Assembly (NCBI RefSeq): GCF_040683095.1
Contig: NZ_JBFBCI010000007.1
Location: 1-64,000 of the forward strand
Direction of reading: 5' to 3'
Length of the DNA: 64,000 nt
Origin: Sphaerisporangium sp040683095
GTDB taxonomy: Bacteria; Actinomycetota; Actinomycetes; Streptosporangiales; Streptosporangiaceae
The notes under the pieces are model-generated. The model did not search any database and was not told the origin of the DNA. It worked only from the letters and a program-made list of their open reading frames with translations. Each line of letters opens with the position of its first letter. Position 1 is the stretch's first letter. Both the position numbers and the translations under genes were made by a program. Of this stretch, positions 33,996 through 42,470 are shown piece by piece.

Positions 33996-34897
33996 CACAC
34001 GACCGTCCGATCTCCGGTGACCGTCTGCCGGCCCCACCCGTTGATGATGGCGAGGTAGGCATCCTCGAGGTCGGGCGTCACCATGACCGCCTCCCCATAG
34101 GGCCGTTCGGGGGACAACACCCGCAACCTGACGCCCGCGGCCGTCCGCACCATGCGGCTGACCAGGTGTCGCGCCTGGAACGAGGTCACGTGGGCGGAGT
34201 CGACCATGACCTCCCACACGTGTCCGTCCACCTCGCGCAGCAGTTCCTCGGGGCTGCCGCGCCGGTGGAGCCGACCGGCCGCCACCACCGCGATGTCGGA
34301 GGCCACCGACTCGATGTCGGAGACGATGTGGGTGGACAGCATCACCACCCGATCGGCGGCCAGGTCGCTGAGGAGGTTACGGAAGCGCACCCGCTCCTCG
34401 GGATCGAGTCCGGCCGTGGGCTCGTCCACGATGATCACCTGGGGGTCGGCCAGGAGGGCCTGGGCGATCCCCACGCGCCGGAGCATGCCGCCGGAGTACT
34501 TGCCGAGGGGGCGCTTCGCCGCTTCGGTCAGGTTGACCAGCGCCAGCAGCTCATCGATGCGCTCCCGTGCGGAACGGGCCGACACGCCCTTCGCCGCGGC
34601 GAGGTAGGAGAGGAACTCCCGTGCGGTCAGGTTGGGGTAGACCCCGAAGTCCTGCGGAAGGTAGCCCAGCACCCGGCGGAGTGTGTCCGGCCTGGCCAGC
34701 ACGTCCTCCCCGTTGAACACGAGGTTCCCGCTGGTCGGACGGGTGACGGTGGCGGCGATGCGCATCAGCGACGACTTGCCCGCACCGTTCGGTCCGAGGA
34801 GTCCGAGTATGCCGGTGCCCAGGCGCATCGTCATGCCGTCTACGGCGCGTTTCCCGCCTCTGTAGACCTTGGTCACATCCACGATCTCGAGCATCAT
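33995..34897 (-). CDS. ABC transporter ATP-binding protein
   Basis: A 300-residue CcmA-type ATPase driving the adjacent permease. Walker A GPNGAGKSS, Q-loop YLPQDFG, signature YSGGMLRR, Walker B VIIVDEPTAGLD and switch His (STH) are all intact. The C-terminal 90 residues are the usual extra domain of drug/bacitracin-type exporters. The start follows the lipoprotein stop by eight bases and the stop overlaps the permease start. The three genes form one operon behind the shared 20-base dyad at 35726-35746. Confidence 0.92.
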   Translation of the reverse strand: MMLEIVDVTKVYRGGKRAVDGMTMRLGTGILGLLGPNGAGKSSLMRIAATVTRPTSGNLVFNGEDVLARPDTLRRVLGYLPQDFGVYPNLTAREFLSYLAAAKGVSARSARERIDELLALVNLTEAAKRPLGKYSGGMLRRVGIAQALLADPQVIIVDEPTAGLDPEERVRFRNLLSDLAADRVVMLSTHIVSDIESVASDIAVVAAGRLHRRGSPEELLREVDGHVWEVMVDSAHVTSFQARHLVSRMVRTAAGVRLRVLSPERPYGEAVMVTPDLEDAYLAIINGWGRQTVTGDRTVV

Positions 34898-34905
34898 GCC
34901 GGTTC

Positions 34906-35664
34906 CTATCCTGCTTTCCGCAGATTGATCCCGTCGGCTGCCCGCACGACGATGGAGCGGTCGCTGTTCGGTGTGTTGGTGAGGTTCTCTGGGTTCCGCA
35001 CCCCGTCGATGCGGTACGTTTCGGACCCCTTGGGGAGAACGATCGTCGCGATCTCCGCGGCGTGGACCTCGACCCGCCGTGGGGCGGCGGCGAAGGTCAG
35101 GTTGACGTTCCCGTCCGAAAGGGTCCGGGCCTCGACCTCCGGCGACTTGGCACCGGTGATCTTTATGTGGCCCCCGTCGTTGCGCAGGTGCAGCTTGCCG
35201 TCAGGGTCGGCGATGTTCAGGGTGCAGTCGCTCAGCGTCGCGGTCGTGTCCCCCTTCAGGCTCTTGAGCCGCACCGTCGTCCCGGATCCGGTGACGGTGA
35301 GCGCGGTGCCCGCGGGGACCCGCACGGTGTGCCGGCTGTCACAGGAGACGACGATGCCGCTGCACTGCACGTGCAGCTTCAGCGTCCCGCCGTCCAGCGA
35401 CCACGTGGCGTTGCCGTTGTTCCCGGCCGCCCCTTCCAGGGAACGCTCGACGTTGACGCCCCCGCTGGAGCCGTCGACGACGGTGAGGCTCGTGTCATGG
35501 ACGTCGATGGTCAGAGCGTTGCCGGAGAAGGCGAAGTCACGCCGGTCCCCGCTCCCGCCGCCGCTGTTCGCGGTGCCGCCGGCCGCTCGGCAGCCGATGA
35601 GGCTCGCCAGAACCGCGATGGCTCCGGCTGCCGCGGCACATGTTCTTATCACGGGCGATGCCAT
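34906..35664 (-). CDS. DUF4097-type beta-helix lipoprotein
   Basis: A 252-residue secreted lipoprotein. The signal ends in the lipobox LIGC. The mature part is a series of short beta-strand repeats in the style of DUF4097 adhesin-like proteins (TLKLHVQCSG, GTTVRLKSLKGDTTATLSDC, LHLRNDGGHIKI). Such proteins often sit with LiaFSR-type systems and ABC exporters that sense cell-envelope damage. The ATG at 35664 has GGAGG at ideal spacing. The upstream extension to 35892 has no support. It is the first gene of a lipoprotein-ATPase-permease operon. I infer a role in sensing or shielding against the cluster's own antibiotic. Confidence 0.75.
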   Translation of the reverse strand: MASPVIRTCAAAAGAIAVLASLIGCRAAGGTANSGGGSGDRRDFAFSGNALTIDVHDTSLTVVDGSSGGVNVERSLEGAAGNNGNATWSLDGGTLKLHVQCSGIVVSCDSRHTVRVPAGTALTVTGSGTTVRLKSLKGDTTATLSDCTLNIADPDGKLHLRNDGGHIKITGAKSPEVEARTLSDGNVNLTFAAAPRRVEVHAAEIATIVLPKGSETYRIDGVRNPENLTNTPNSDRSIVVRAADGINLRKAG

Positions 35665-36089
35665 GAGATCCTCCAGGGCGCCAATACGGTATCCCCTCAA
35701 GAATCCGTTCCGACGGCGTCCGCCACATCTGCCGTTCGGCAGATATGGCGGGCCGGTTTCCCCGCCGGTGACCTCCGCCAAGGCGGCGCGGGCCGCGGCG
35801 TATCCGGATGCCCGAAATTCCGTGACGGCACTGCGCATTCGCGTCGGCCGTCGCTCGCCACGCGAGCTCCGTTCTAGATCGCGAAGCGGCATGCCCTGGT
35901 GACGGCTAGTGATGCCATGGGCCGGCCCGCCCGTTATGTACTAACTGAAATGTCCGAGACTGCTAGTCCGTAATGTGTTCCGTTAACTTGGGAGTCAATG
36001 TCTAGAACCGCCCGTTCGGCATCGGAAAGGCTCCTGTGGGAACGGGGATTCGCTCCGGAAGCCATCTTCCACGGGAACGGTGAATAGCC
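35665..36089. promoter_or_regulatory. Divergent promoter region between the ABC operon and the enduracididine cassette
   Basis: A 425-base gap between divergent genes. The left part holds the 35721-35750 dyad that probably controls the ABC operon. The right part (35930-36010) is clearly less GC-rich than its surroundings and probably carries the mppO promoter. I see no coding frame here. Confidence 0.6.
35726..35746 (-). promoter_or_regulatory. Shared dyad operator, ABC operon copy
   Basis: Read on the minus strand this is ATATCTGCCGAACGGCAGAT followed by G, centred on the inverted repeat ATCTGCCG / CGGCAGAT. Its downstream edge is 61 bases before the lipoprotein start codon. A near-identical sequence lies 60 bases before the histidine kinase gene at 42471-42491, differing at two positions. 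The outer flanks extend the dyad here (CGCCA ... TGGCG). It is probably the binding site of the cluster's LuxR-type response regulator. Confidence 0.7.
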
Positions 36090-37121
36090 ATGTACGGGAT
36101 ATCCCTGGCTGAAGAAGACGTCGCTGCGGTCAACGCGCTCGTCGACGATCTGGCACGACGACATCACAGTGTGGAGTCCGCCGAATTCCAGCAGGAGAGC
36201 AGGGCATACGCCGAAGAGCTGCCGCGGCGGCTGCGTCAGGCCATCAACGAGTACAGGCTCACCGAACGGTCTGGGACTCTGGTGATCTCCGGGCTCCCCG
36301 TCGACGACGAGTCGCTCGGCTCGACGCCCCCCGACCGGAGGGACACGCGGACCTCCTCCGCCTCACACCGCCACGACATCGCCTTCTACCTCGTGGCGGC
36401 CCTGCTGGGAGAGCCCATCGGCTGGGCGACCCAGCAGGACGGGCTCATCATGCACGACATCTTCCCGATCAAGAAGTACGAGCACGACCAGATCGGCTGG
36501 GGGAGCGCCGAAGACCTCACATGGCACACAGAGGACGCGTTCCACCCCCTGCGCACGGATTATCTCGGGCTCATGTGCCTGCGCAATCCCGACGGGGTGG
36601 AGACCACCATCGCCGAAATCGCCGATGTCGAACTCGATTCGGAAGTACGGGCATTGTTGTCCGAGAAACGGTTCTTCATCCTTCCCGACGACTCGCACCG
36701 TCCGCAGAACAGCGGGGCGCACGGGCCCGAGCGTGACAGCCGGGTGGCCGAACTCCGTATGCGCAGCCGGCGCGTCGTAGAGAAGGCGCTCAGTGAACCC
36801 GAGCCGATCGCCGTGCTTTTCGGTGATCCCCGGTCACCCTACGTGAGGGTGGACCCGCACTACATGCAAGGCGCGCAGGGGGACATCGAGCAGACCGCCC
36901 TGGAGAAGTTCTGCGCGGCCATCGACTCCGTCCTCGCCGGAGTCGTGCTCAAACCCGGAGATATGTGCTTCCTCGACAACTATCGGGTGGTACATGGCCG
37001 TAAGCCGTTCCGTGCCCGTTTCGACGGCACCGACAGATGGCTGCGCAGGCTCAACGTCACCAGAGACCTGCGCAAGTCGCGAGAGTTCAGGATCGACGCC
37101 GGGTCCCGTGTCATCTACTAG
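36090..37121 (+). CDS. mppO: Fe(II)/2-oxoglutarate enduracididine beta-hydroxylase
   Basis: A 343-residue member of the clavaminate synthase-like Arg/enduracididine hydroxylases (VioC, OrfP, MppO). MppO hydroxylates C-beta of enduracididine. The iron triad is visible as His146-x-Glu148 (TWHTEDAFHP) and His302 (RVVHGRKPF). Arg316, 14 residues after the distal His as in VioC, should bind 2-oxoglutarate. The neighbouring mppP, mppQ and mppR homologues make enduracididine the likely substrate rather than free arginine. No strong Shine-Dalgarno precedes the ATG. The next gene starts 69 bases downstream. Confidence 0.88.
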   Translation: MYGISLAEEDVAAVNALVDDLARRHHSVESAEFQQESRAYAEELPRRLRQAINEYRLTERSGTLVISGLPVDDESLGSTPPDRRDTRTSSASHRHDIAFYLVAALLGEPIGWATQQDGLIMHDIFPIKKYEHDQIGWGSAEDLTWHTEDAFHPLRTDYLGLMCLRNPDGVETTIAEIADVELDSEVRALLSEKRFFILPDDSHRPQNSGAHGPERDSRVAELRMRSRRVVEKALSEPEPIAVLFGDPRSPYVRVDPHYMQGAQGDIEQTALEKFCAAIDSVLAGVVLKPGDMCFLDNYRVVHGRKPFRARFDGTDRWLRRLNVTRDLRKSREFRIDAGSRVIY

Positions 37122-37190
37122 CGGTTTCCGCAGCGTGATCGGGTGGTTCGACGAACGAGAACGGCAGTTCCCCATACCTTAAGGACGATC

Positions 37191-38351
37191 ATGACGCAAA
37201 TGGCGCAAAGTAGGGTAGCCAAGGTCTACGCCGGAAACCAGGAGAACAACCTCACCGAATGGGAGTTCCTGGCTCTGAACAGTGAACTGAACATCGCCGA
37301 CGGGCACGCCCGCCAAGAACTCACCCCGGGGCAAAGCAAGATCATCGACGAGCTGCCGCTGCTGTTCGGTGAGGGAGAGCGGCGTCGGGTCGAGGAGATC
37401 GAGCGCGAGTGCCACAGGGCCTACTTACAGCTCCTCGGTCAGCATTCCTATCCCTCCACTCCGGGGCGCGTGCTCAGCTGCTACTCCTCTTCGGTCGCCA
37501 TGGAGATCCTCTCCCGGGCCCTGGCCACGAGGATGGATTCGGTGGCGCTGCTCCACCCGACGTTCGACAACATCGCCGACCTGCTGCGCGGCAACTCCCT
37601 GCGGCTGCTTCCCATCGCGGAGGACCCGCTGCACGGGGGCGACCTGGACGACGAACTGCTCCGGTCGGTGGGCTGCGTGTTCATCACCACACCGAACAAC
37701 CCCACGGGCAAGGTCGTCCCCGAGGAACGCCTGCGGCGGCTCGCCGAGCAGTGCGCCGAGCACGACGTCATCCTGGCGCTGGACACCTCCTTCCGAGGGT
37801 TCGACACCCGCGCCCACTACGACCACTACGCGGTGCTCCAGTCCGTCGGCTGCCGGTGGGCGGTGATCGAGGACACCGGGAAGCTCTGGCCGACGCTCGA
37901 CCTCAAACTCGGCATGCTTGTCTTCTCCGAGGACATCGGCCTTCCGGTGTCCAAGATCTACTCCGACATCCTCCTCGGCGTCTCGCCGATGATCCTCGTG
38001 CTCGCCCGCCGGTTCGCCGAGGACGCGGCCAACGGCGGCCTGGACGAACTGCACCGCTTCATCGGCGGCAATCGCGAACTCGTCCGCGCCCAGCTCGCCG
38101 ACCTTCCGGGCCTCACCTTCCCCGACGCGGACAGCAAGGTGAGCGTGGAACGGGTGCATCTGGGGGACCGGCCCGGCACCGAGGTCTGGGCGGCGCTCCG
38201 TGAGAGCAACGTGTACGCGCTGCCGTGCAGGGCCTTCCACTGGGACAAGCCCAACGAAGGGTCGAACATGCTCCGAATCGCACTAGCGCGCTCCAGCGAA
38301 CCGCTGGCCCGCTCCGTGCAGACCTTGCGTTTGGTGCTGGAGCGCTTCTGA
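37191..38351 (+). CDS. mppP: PLP-dependent L-arginine gamma-hydroxylase/oxidase
   Basis: First step of enduracididine synthesis: an O2-using PLP enzyme that converts L-arginine to 4-hydroxy-2-oxo-arginine (established for MppP). The 386-residue protein keeps the family's diagnostic N-terminus (LTEWEFLALNSELNIADGHA), which orders over the active site. It also has the CYSSSVAMEIL and TTPNNPTGK segments and the PLP lysine K231 (EDTGKLWPTLDLK), ten later than Lys221 of MppP because the N-terminus is longer. AAGGA precedes the ATG at 37191. Leu79 is encoded by TTA (37425). The stop and the next start share one base (TGATG). Confidence 0.93.
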   Translation: MTQMAQSRVAKVYAGNQENNLTEWEFLALNSELNIADGHARQELTPGQSKIIDELPLLFGEGERRRVEEIERECHRAYLQLLGQHSYPSTPGRVLSCYSSSVAMEILSRALATRMDSVALLHPTFDNIADLLRGNSLRLLPIAEDPLHGGDLDDELLRSVGCVFITTPNNPTGKVVPEERLRRLAEQCAEHDVILALDTSFRGFDTRAHYDHYAVLQSVGCRWAVIEDTGKLWPTLDLKLGMLVFSEDIGLPVSKIYSDILLGVSPMILVLARRFAEDAANGGLDELHRFIGGNRELVRAQLADLPGLTFPDADSKVSVERVHLGDRPGTEVWAALRESNVYALPCRAFHWDKPNEGSNMLRIALARSSEPLARSVQTLRLVLERF

Positions 38352-39580
38352 TGAGCGACTCGGGCGTCACCGGAGTGCCGTCTGACGACCTCGGCCACCT
38401 ACGGCAATGGCGTTCCGGCGTGGTCCAGGAGGTCTCTCCCCCGGGAGTGCACGACCTCGGGCCGGGGTACCTCGAACCCGGCCTGCTCCCGGTGGGGCTT
38501 CTCCGGTACGCCTACGATCGGGCGCTGACCGAGTACGGTGCGGCGGCGCTCAGCTACGGGCACAATCCCGGCGTGTCCCTCCTGAGGGAGTCCCTGGCGG
38601 CGAGGGCCGGCGCGAGCCGGTGCGAGGCGGCCAACGTGGTGCTCACATCCGGTACCTCGCAGGCGCTCTACTTGGTGAGCACCGCCCTCGCCAAAGCGGG
38701 GAACGTGGTGCTGGTCGAGGACACCTCCTACGACCTGGGACGGCGAATCTTCACCGACTGCGGGTTAAGCGTGCACAGAGTGCCGTGCGACGAGGACGGC
38801 ATGGACCCGCACGCCCTGGAAGCCGCTCTCGCCCAGCACGCCGGGAAAGTGGCGTTCATCTATCTCATCCCCACATTCCACAACCCGACCGGCCGGGTCG
38901 TCCCCATATCCCGCAGGCACGAACTGCTCGACGCCGCATCCAGGTACGGCGTGCTGGTCGTCGAAGATGACGCCTACGCCGACCTGGCGTTCGACCCCGG
39001 AGCCGTGCCGCCGTCGCTGGCGGACATCGCGGGCCATCGGGGAGTGCTGCGACTGTGCTCCTTCGCCAAGACGCTCGGCCCGGGCCTGCGCCTGGGCTGG
39101 ATGCTGACGGACCCCGAACTGGCCCGCCGGCTCGTCTCACACGGCCTGTTCGTCAGCGGTGGCTCCCTCAACCACACCACCTCGCTCGCCGTGGCGATCT
39201 TGCTCAGGGGCGGGGACTACGATCGGCATCTCACACGGCTACGGGGCCGGCTGCACGAACGTTGCGACGCTCTGGCCGGACGGTTGCGGGCGAGCCTTCC
39301 GGACGACGTCGAGATCGCGCGGCCCCGGGGAGGGTTCTTCCTGTGGCTGAGCCACCGGAACGGGTGGAGCGAGGCCGAACTGCTGGCCACGGCCGACCGC
39401 GCCGGCGTCCGGGTCGGCGCCGGATCCCGGTTCGGGACCACGCCCTGGCCCAGCGTGCGCCTGGCCTACAGCTTCAACCCGCCCTCCGTCCTCGCGGCCG
39501 CCGCACAACGTCTGGCCGGCGCCTGGAACAGGCGACCTCTCATCACATTGGAGTCAGATCGTGCTCTTCACCGATCATGA
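38351..39580 (+). CDS. mppQ: PLP aminotransferase making enduracididine from its keto acid
   Basis: A 409-residue fold-type I aminotransferase of the PLP-dependent MocR/2-aminoadipate group but without a DNA-binding domain. The motif SFAKTLGPGLRLGW carries the PLP lysine K240, and the FHNPTGR and EDDAYADL segments are intact. In the mannopeptimycin pathway MppQ is assigned the transamination of 2-keto-enduracididine. The ATG overlaps the mppP stop by one base. Leu139 is TTA (38765). The end overlaps mppR by 20 bases. Confidence 0.88.
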   Translation: MSDSGVTGVPSDDLGHLRQWRSGVVQEVSPPGVHDLGPGYLEPGLLPVGLLRYAYDRALTEYGAAALSYGHNPGVSLLRESLAARAGASRCEAANVVLTSGTSQALYLVSTALAKAGNVVLVEDTSYDLGRRIFTDCGLSVHRVPCDEDGMDPHALEAALAQHAGKVAFIYLIPTFHNPTGRVVPISRRHELLDAASRYGVLVVEDDAYADLAFDPGAVPPSLADIAGHRGVLRLCSFAKTLGPGLRLGWMLTDPELARRLVSHGLFVSGGSLNHTTSLAVAILLRGGDYDRHLTRLRGRLHERCDALAGRLRASLPDDVEIARPRGGFFLWLSHRNGWSEAELLATADRAGVRVGAGSRFGTTPWPSVRLAYSFNPPSVLAAAAQRLAGAWNRRPLITLESDRALHRS

Positions 39581-40376
39581 TCGGAAGACGGCGCCCTCCA
39601 CGGGGCCCGTCGGGTACAGCCTGCCCATATCACCCTCCGGGCAGGCATCCATGCTCACGCCTCCGCCATGGCACTTCTCGGGGGAAGTGATCATGGTCGA
39701 GTACCGCGTCGATCCCGCCGCCGCCGAGAGGTTCCTCCCTCCGGGCCTGACCCTCGGAGCGGATCCGGGCGCCGCCGCCGCGGTGTTCGCCGAGTGGCAA
39801 TGGTGTTCCGGCTCGGAGGACGAACTCGCCGAACCGGCGCTCAACCAGTTCGCCGAGTTCCTGATCCTGCTCGGCTGCGAGTACCGGGGCGCCCCGATGG
39901 CGCGGTGCCCCTTCGCCTGGGTCGACCAGCCCGTCCCGATGGTCAGGGGCTGGGTCCAGGGCATGCCGAAACAGTTCGGGGTGGTCCACCAGTCAAGGCC
40001 CGCCGCGGTCGGCCGTGGTGGGCCCCGTCTGGCACCGGGCGGGCGGTTCCACGGCACCCTGTCGGTGAACGGACGCCGAGCGGTGGAGACGGCCGTCACG
40101 CTGCACGGGCGGACGGAGCATGAACCGCTCCTGCACACCGTGCCGCTCGCGCACACCCTCATGTTCCCGGACTGGGCCTCGACAGGCGCAGGACAACCCA
40201 CGCTGGTCGCCTCGGAGGTCACCGACGTGGAGTTCTCCGGTATCTGGAAGGGAGCGGCGGAATTGAAGTTCGTTGACGTCGTGGGGGCCGACTTCAACGA
40301 GCTGTCACCCATCGAGACCGGCGACGGCTACGTCTTCTCCTACGCCGAGACGCTGTGCAGCGGGCGTGCCTTATAG
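39561..40376 (+). CDS. mppR: Acetoacetate decarboxylase-like cyclase of enduracididine synthesis
   Basis: A 271-residue protein of the acetoacetate decarboxylase superfamily. MppR is not a decarboxylase: it dehydrates and cyclises 4-hydroxy-2-oxo-arginine to the cyclic guanidine keto acid through a Schiff-base lysine. The equivalent lysine here is K137 in QGMPKQFG. A long N-terminal arm (residues 1-40) precedes the conserved fold. GTG 39561 has GGAG upstream and lies inside the end of mppQ, so the cassette mppP-mppQ-mppR is translationally coupled. Confidence 0.9.
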   Translation: MLFTDHDRKTAPSTGPVGYSLPISPSGQASMLTPPPWHFSGEVIMVEYRVDPAAAERFLPPGLTLGADPGAAAAVFAEWQWCSGSEDELAEPALNQFAEFLILLGCEYRGAPMARCPFAWVDQPVPMVRGWVQGMPKQFGVVHQSRPAAVGRGGPRLAPGGRFHGTLSVNGRRAVETAVTLHGRTEHEPLLHTVPLAHTLMFPDWASTGAGQPTLVASEVTDVEFSGIWKGAAELKFVDVVGADFNELSPIETGDGYVFSYAETLCSGRAL

Positions 40377-40405
40377 GCAGATGAACCTAGGTACGGGGGC
40401 TCTTA

Positions 40406-41554
40406 GTGCTGAGAATCAACTTCACAGTGACTGATCTATCCCGTTGCCGGATGGCGGCGGGTCTGGGGCCGCTGGTGGAGAGCGCATTCGCGCTCAAAGC
40501 CTTCGGAGGGGGCGCCAATGTTCCGATCCAGGGATGGAGGAGCCGGGTAAGGAAAGAACTCGGAGAGCAGATATTCGAGGTCGAGCTGATCAACAGGCGG
40601 TACTGGCTGTCGGAACTCCTGAACGTGCTCGCCCATCCGCTCAGCGAACCCGACGACGGCCACATCGACGGCGGGAGCCGGGAACAGATCGTGTCGGTGC
40701 TGGCGAACTTCTGCCAGGTCGCCGTGCTGCCGTACTGGAACCAGATCCAGAACCGGCTGAAGGAATTGTGCGACGCCCAGGGCCGGATCGTGATCACCGG
40801 AGGCATCGAGCGCCTGCTCGGCACGATTCATCCGCAGATACGGTGGAGCTCACCGACCCTGGAGCTCCCACATTCCACGGACCAGGAAATCCACCTCAAC
40901 GAGGGCGGGATGTTACTGAGTCCATCGTTCTTTCTCCGCGACCAGCCGTGCGTGTTCCTTCCCGCCGTACGGGACACCGAGGCTCCCGCGGTCGTCTTCT
41001 CGCTCAACGAGGCCATGGAGGTTCAGCCCCGCGACTCGGAGGATTGGAGCGAACAGGCTCTGGGCGCGCTGATCGGGCACACCCGCGCGGCGGCGCTTCA
41101 GGAACTCGCCGAGGGCCGCACCACGGGCGAACTGGCCGGGCGGCTCGGCATCTCGATGGCCGGCGCCAGCAAGCACACCACCATACTCCGCAAATCCGGC
41201 CTGGTAATCACCTTGAGAAACCGCAACACGGCCATGCACACCCTCACTCCGCTGGGCATGGCACTGCTTCGGAGTCACCCGCACGGTGCCTCCCTGCCCG
41301 ATGTCGAATCCGTAGGTTCGTCTGAAAAGGAGTACGTCATGAACAAGAACCCGTTCGACGACCCGGACGGTCGTTTTTACGTGCTGGTCAACAACGAGGG
41401 GCAGTACTCCTTGTGGCCGTCCTTCGCCGAAATACCCCGGGGCTGGGGGATCGTCCTGGAGGAAAAGGACCGGCAGACGGTCCTCGACTACATCAACGAA
41501 CACTGGACCGACATGCGGCCCAAGAGCCTGCGTGAGGTGGCGGACAAGGTGTGA
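40406..41554 (+). CDS. ArsR-like regulator fused in frame to an MbtH protein
   Basis: A single 382-codon frame with two parts. Residues 1-210 resemble the N-terminal domain of actinobacterial DUF5937/ArsR regulators. Residues 222-296 are a winged helix of the ArsR type (ELAGRLGISMAGASKHTTILRKSGLV). Residues 312-382 are a complete MbtH-like protein. No stop separates them, but a strong AAAAGGAG and an ATG lie at the joint, so both a fusion and a separate MbtH may be made. Stops TAG (41312-41314) and TGA (41321-41323) occur near the joint in other frames, so a one-base error or frameshift could have created the fusion. GTG 40406 has GGGGG upstream. Leu170 is TTA (40913). Confidence 0.75.
   Translation: MLRINFTVTDLSRCRMAAGLGPLVESAFALKAFGGGANVPIQGWRSRVRKELGEQIFEVELINRRYWLSELLNVLAHPLSEPDDGHIDGGSREQIVSVLANFCQVAVLPYWNQIQNRLKELCDAQGRIVITGGIERLLGTIHPQIRWSSPTLELPHSTDQEIHLNEGGMLLSPSFFLRDQPCVFLPAVRDTEAPAVVFSLNEAMEVQPRDSEDWSEQALGALIGHTRAAALQELAEGRTTGELAGRLGISMAGASKHTTILRKSGLVITLRNRNTAMHTLTPLGMALLRSHPHGASLPDVESVGSSEKEYVMNKNPFDDPDGRFYVLVNNEGQYSLWPSFAEIPRGWGIVLEEKDRQTVLDYINEHWTDMRPKSLREVADKV
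41339..41554 (+). CDS. mbtH: MbtH-like NRPS partner protein (internal start)
   Basis: A 71-residue MbtH protein, which binds NRPS adenylation domains and helps them fold and work. It has the family residues NPFDD, SLWPSFAEIPRGW and LDYINEHWTDMRPKSLRE. Its own ATG lies six bases after AAAAGGAG, the best ribosome binding site in this part of the cluster. It is in the same frame as the regulator and could therefore be either a separate product or the tail of a fusion. Confidence 0.88.
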   Translation: MNKNPFDDPDGRFYVLVNNEGQYSLWPSFAEIPRGWGIVLEEKDRQTVLDYINEHWTDMRPKSLREVADKV

Positions 41555-41587
41555 GGAGGCCGCACCCGCCCGTGCGTCCCCCGATGC

Positions 41588-41683
41588 CGGTGACCGCCGC
41601 CGAGGTCGCCGGCCCGGTGCCTCGGTGACCGGCGGGCGGCGATCATCGGTCACCGACCACGTACGGCGCGCGATCGGTGACCG
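41588..41683. promoter_or_regulatory. Four-copy CGGTGACCG operator array
   Basis: Four copies of the nine-base near-palindrome: CGGTGACCG at 41588-41596, 41623-41631 and 41675-41683, and its complement CGGTCACCG at 41647-41655. A partial fifth (CGGTCATGA) touches the response regulator start. The last two full copies form a perfect 13-base inverted repeat (41644-41656 and 41674-41686). The array fills the gap between mbtH and the response regulator and probably binds a dimeric regulator there. Confidence 0.6.
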
Positions 41684-41703
41684 ATGAGGGAGAATCATCG
41701 GTC

Positions 41704-42366
41704 ATGACGATCCGTTTGCTGATCGCGGACGACCAGGAAATGGTCCGCCGTGGCATGCGCCGAATCTTGGAGCAGCAGCCGGACATGGAGGTGGTGGCCG
41801 AGGCCGGTGACGGCAAGAGCGCGGTGGAGTTGGCACAGCGCACACGTCCACACGTGGCTTTGGTGGACGTCCGCATGCCTCGGATGGACGGGCTGGAGGT
41901 CACCCGCCAACTGGCCGGCCCGGGGGCGGTCGTTCCCGTCAAGGTCGTCGTGGTGACGACCTTCGACCTCGACGAGTACGTCTATCCGGCCCTGCGCAAC
42001 GGCGCGTCCGGCTTCCTGCTCAAGCGCAGCGGCCCCACGCTCCTGGTAGAGGCCGTCAGGGCGGCGATGGCGGGAGACAGCCTGATCAGTCCCTCCATCA
42101 CCGTCCGGCTGCTCAAGCACGTCACCGGCCGGGGGCAGGACCGTCAGCCGGCGCTCGAACCCCTCACCGACCGCGAGGTCGAGATCGCCGGCAAGGTCGC
42201 CGAGGGCAAGACCAACTCCGACATCGCGACGGAGTTGTTCATCTCGCCGGGAACCGTCAAGACCCACGTCGCCAGCATCCAGCGCAAGCTCGGCGTCCGT
42301 AACCGCGTCGGCATCGCGGTGAAGGCGTGGGAAATGGGGTACGCCACCGGAGACCCGACGACCTGA
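41704..42366 (+). CDS. LuxR/NarL-type response regulator
   Basis: A 220-residue two-component response regulator. The receiver holds acidic residues D9-D10, phospho-acceptor Asp55 (VALVDVRMPRMDG) and the switch Lys in FLLKRSG. The LuxR helix-turn-helix follows (LTDREVEIAGKVAEGKTNSDIATELFISPGTVKTHVASI). I choose ATG 41704 over 41677, since 41677 lies within the operator array and the receiver begins MTIRLLIADD. Its partner is the kinase encoded 185 bases downstream. Confidence 0.92.
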   Translation: MTIRLLIADDQEMVRRGMRRILEQQPDMEVVAEAGDGKSAVELAQRTRPHVALVDVRMPRMDGLEVTRQLAGPGAVVPVKVVVVTTFDLDEYVYPALRNGASGFLLKRSGPTLLVEAVRAAMAGDSLISPSITVRLLKHVTGRGQDRQPALEPLTDREVEIAGKVAEGKTNSDIATELFISPGTVKTHVASIQRKLGVRNRVGIAVKAWEMGYATGDPTT

Positions 42367-42470
42367 CGCCGGAGCCCCCGGGCCCCGGACGTCTCGAGGA
42401 CTCCGGGCCCCATCGGCTCCAAGCGACCGGTCGGGCGCCCCCGCCGATGCGGGGGTCGGTGCGACGGCGA

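Noticed and set aside
42380..42425. Possible terminator between response regulator and kinase
   Set aside because: The GGGCCCCGGA / TCCGGGCCCC arms pair only with a slipped base and have no T-run. I could not decide between a weak terminator and ordinary GC-rich sequence.
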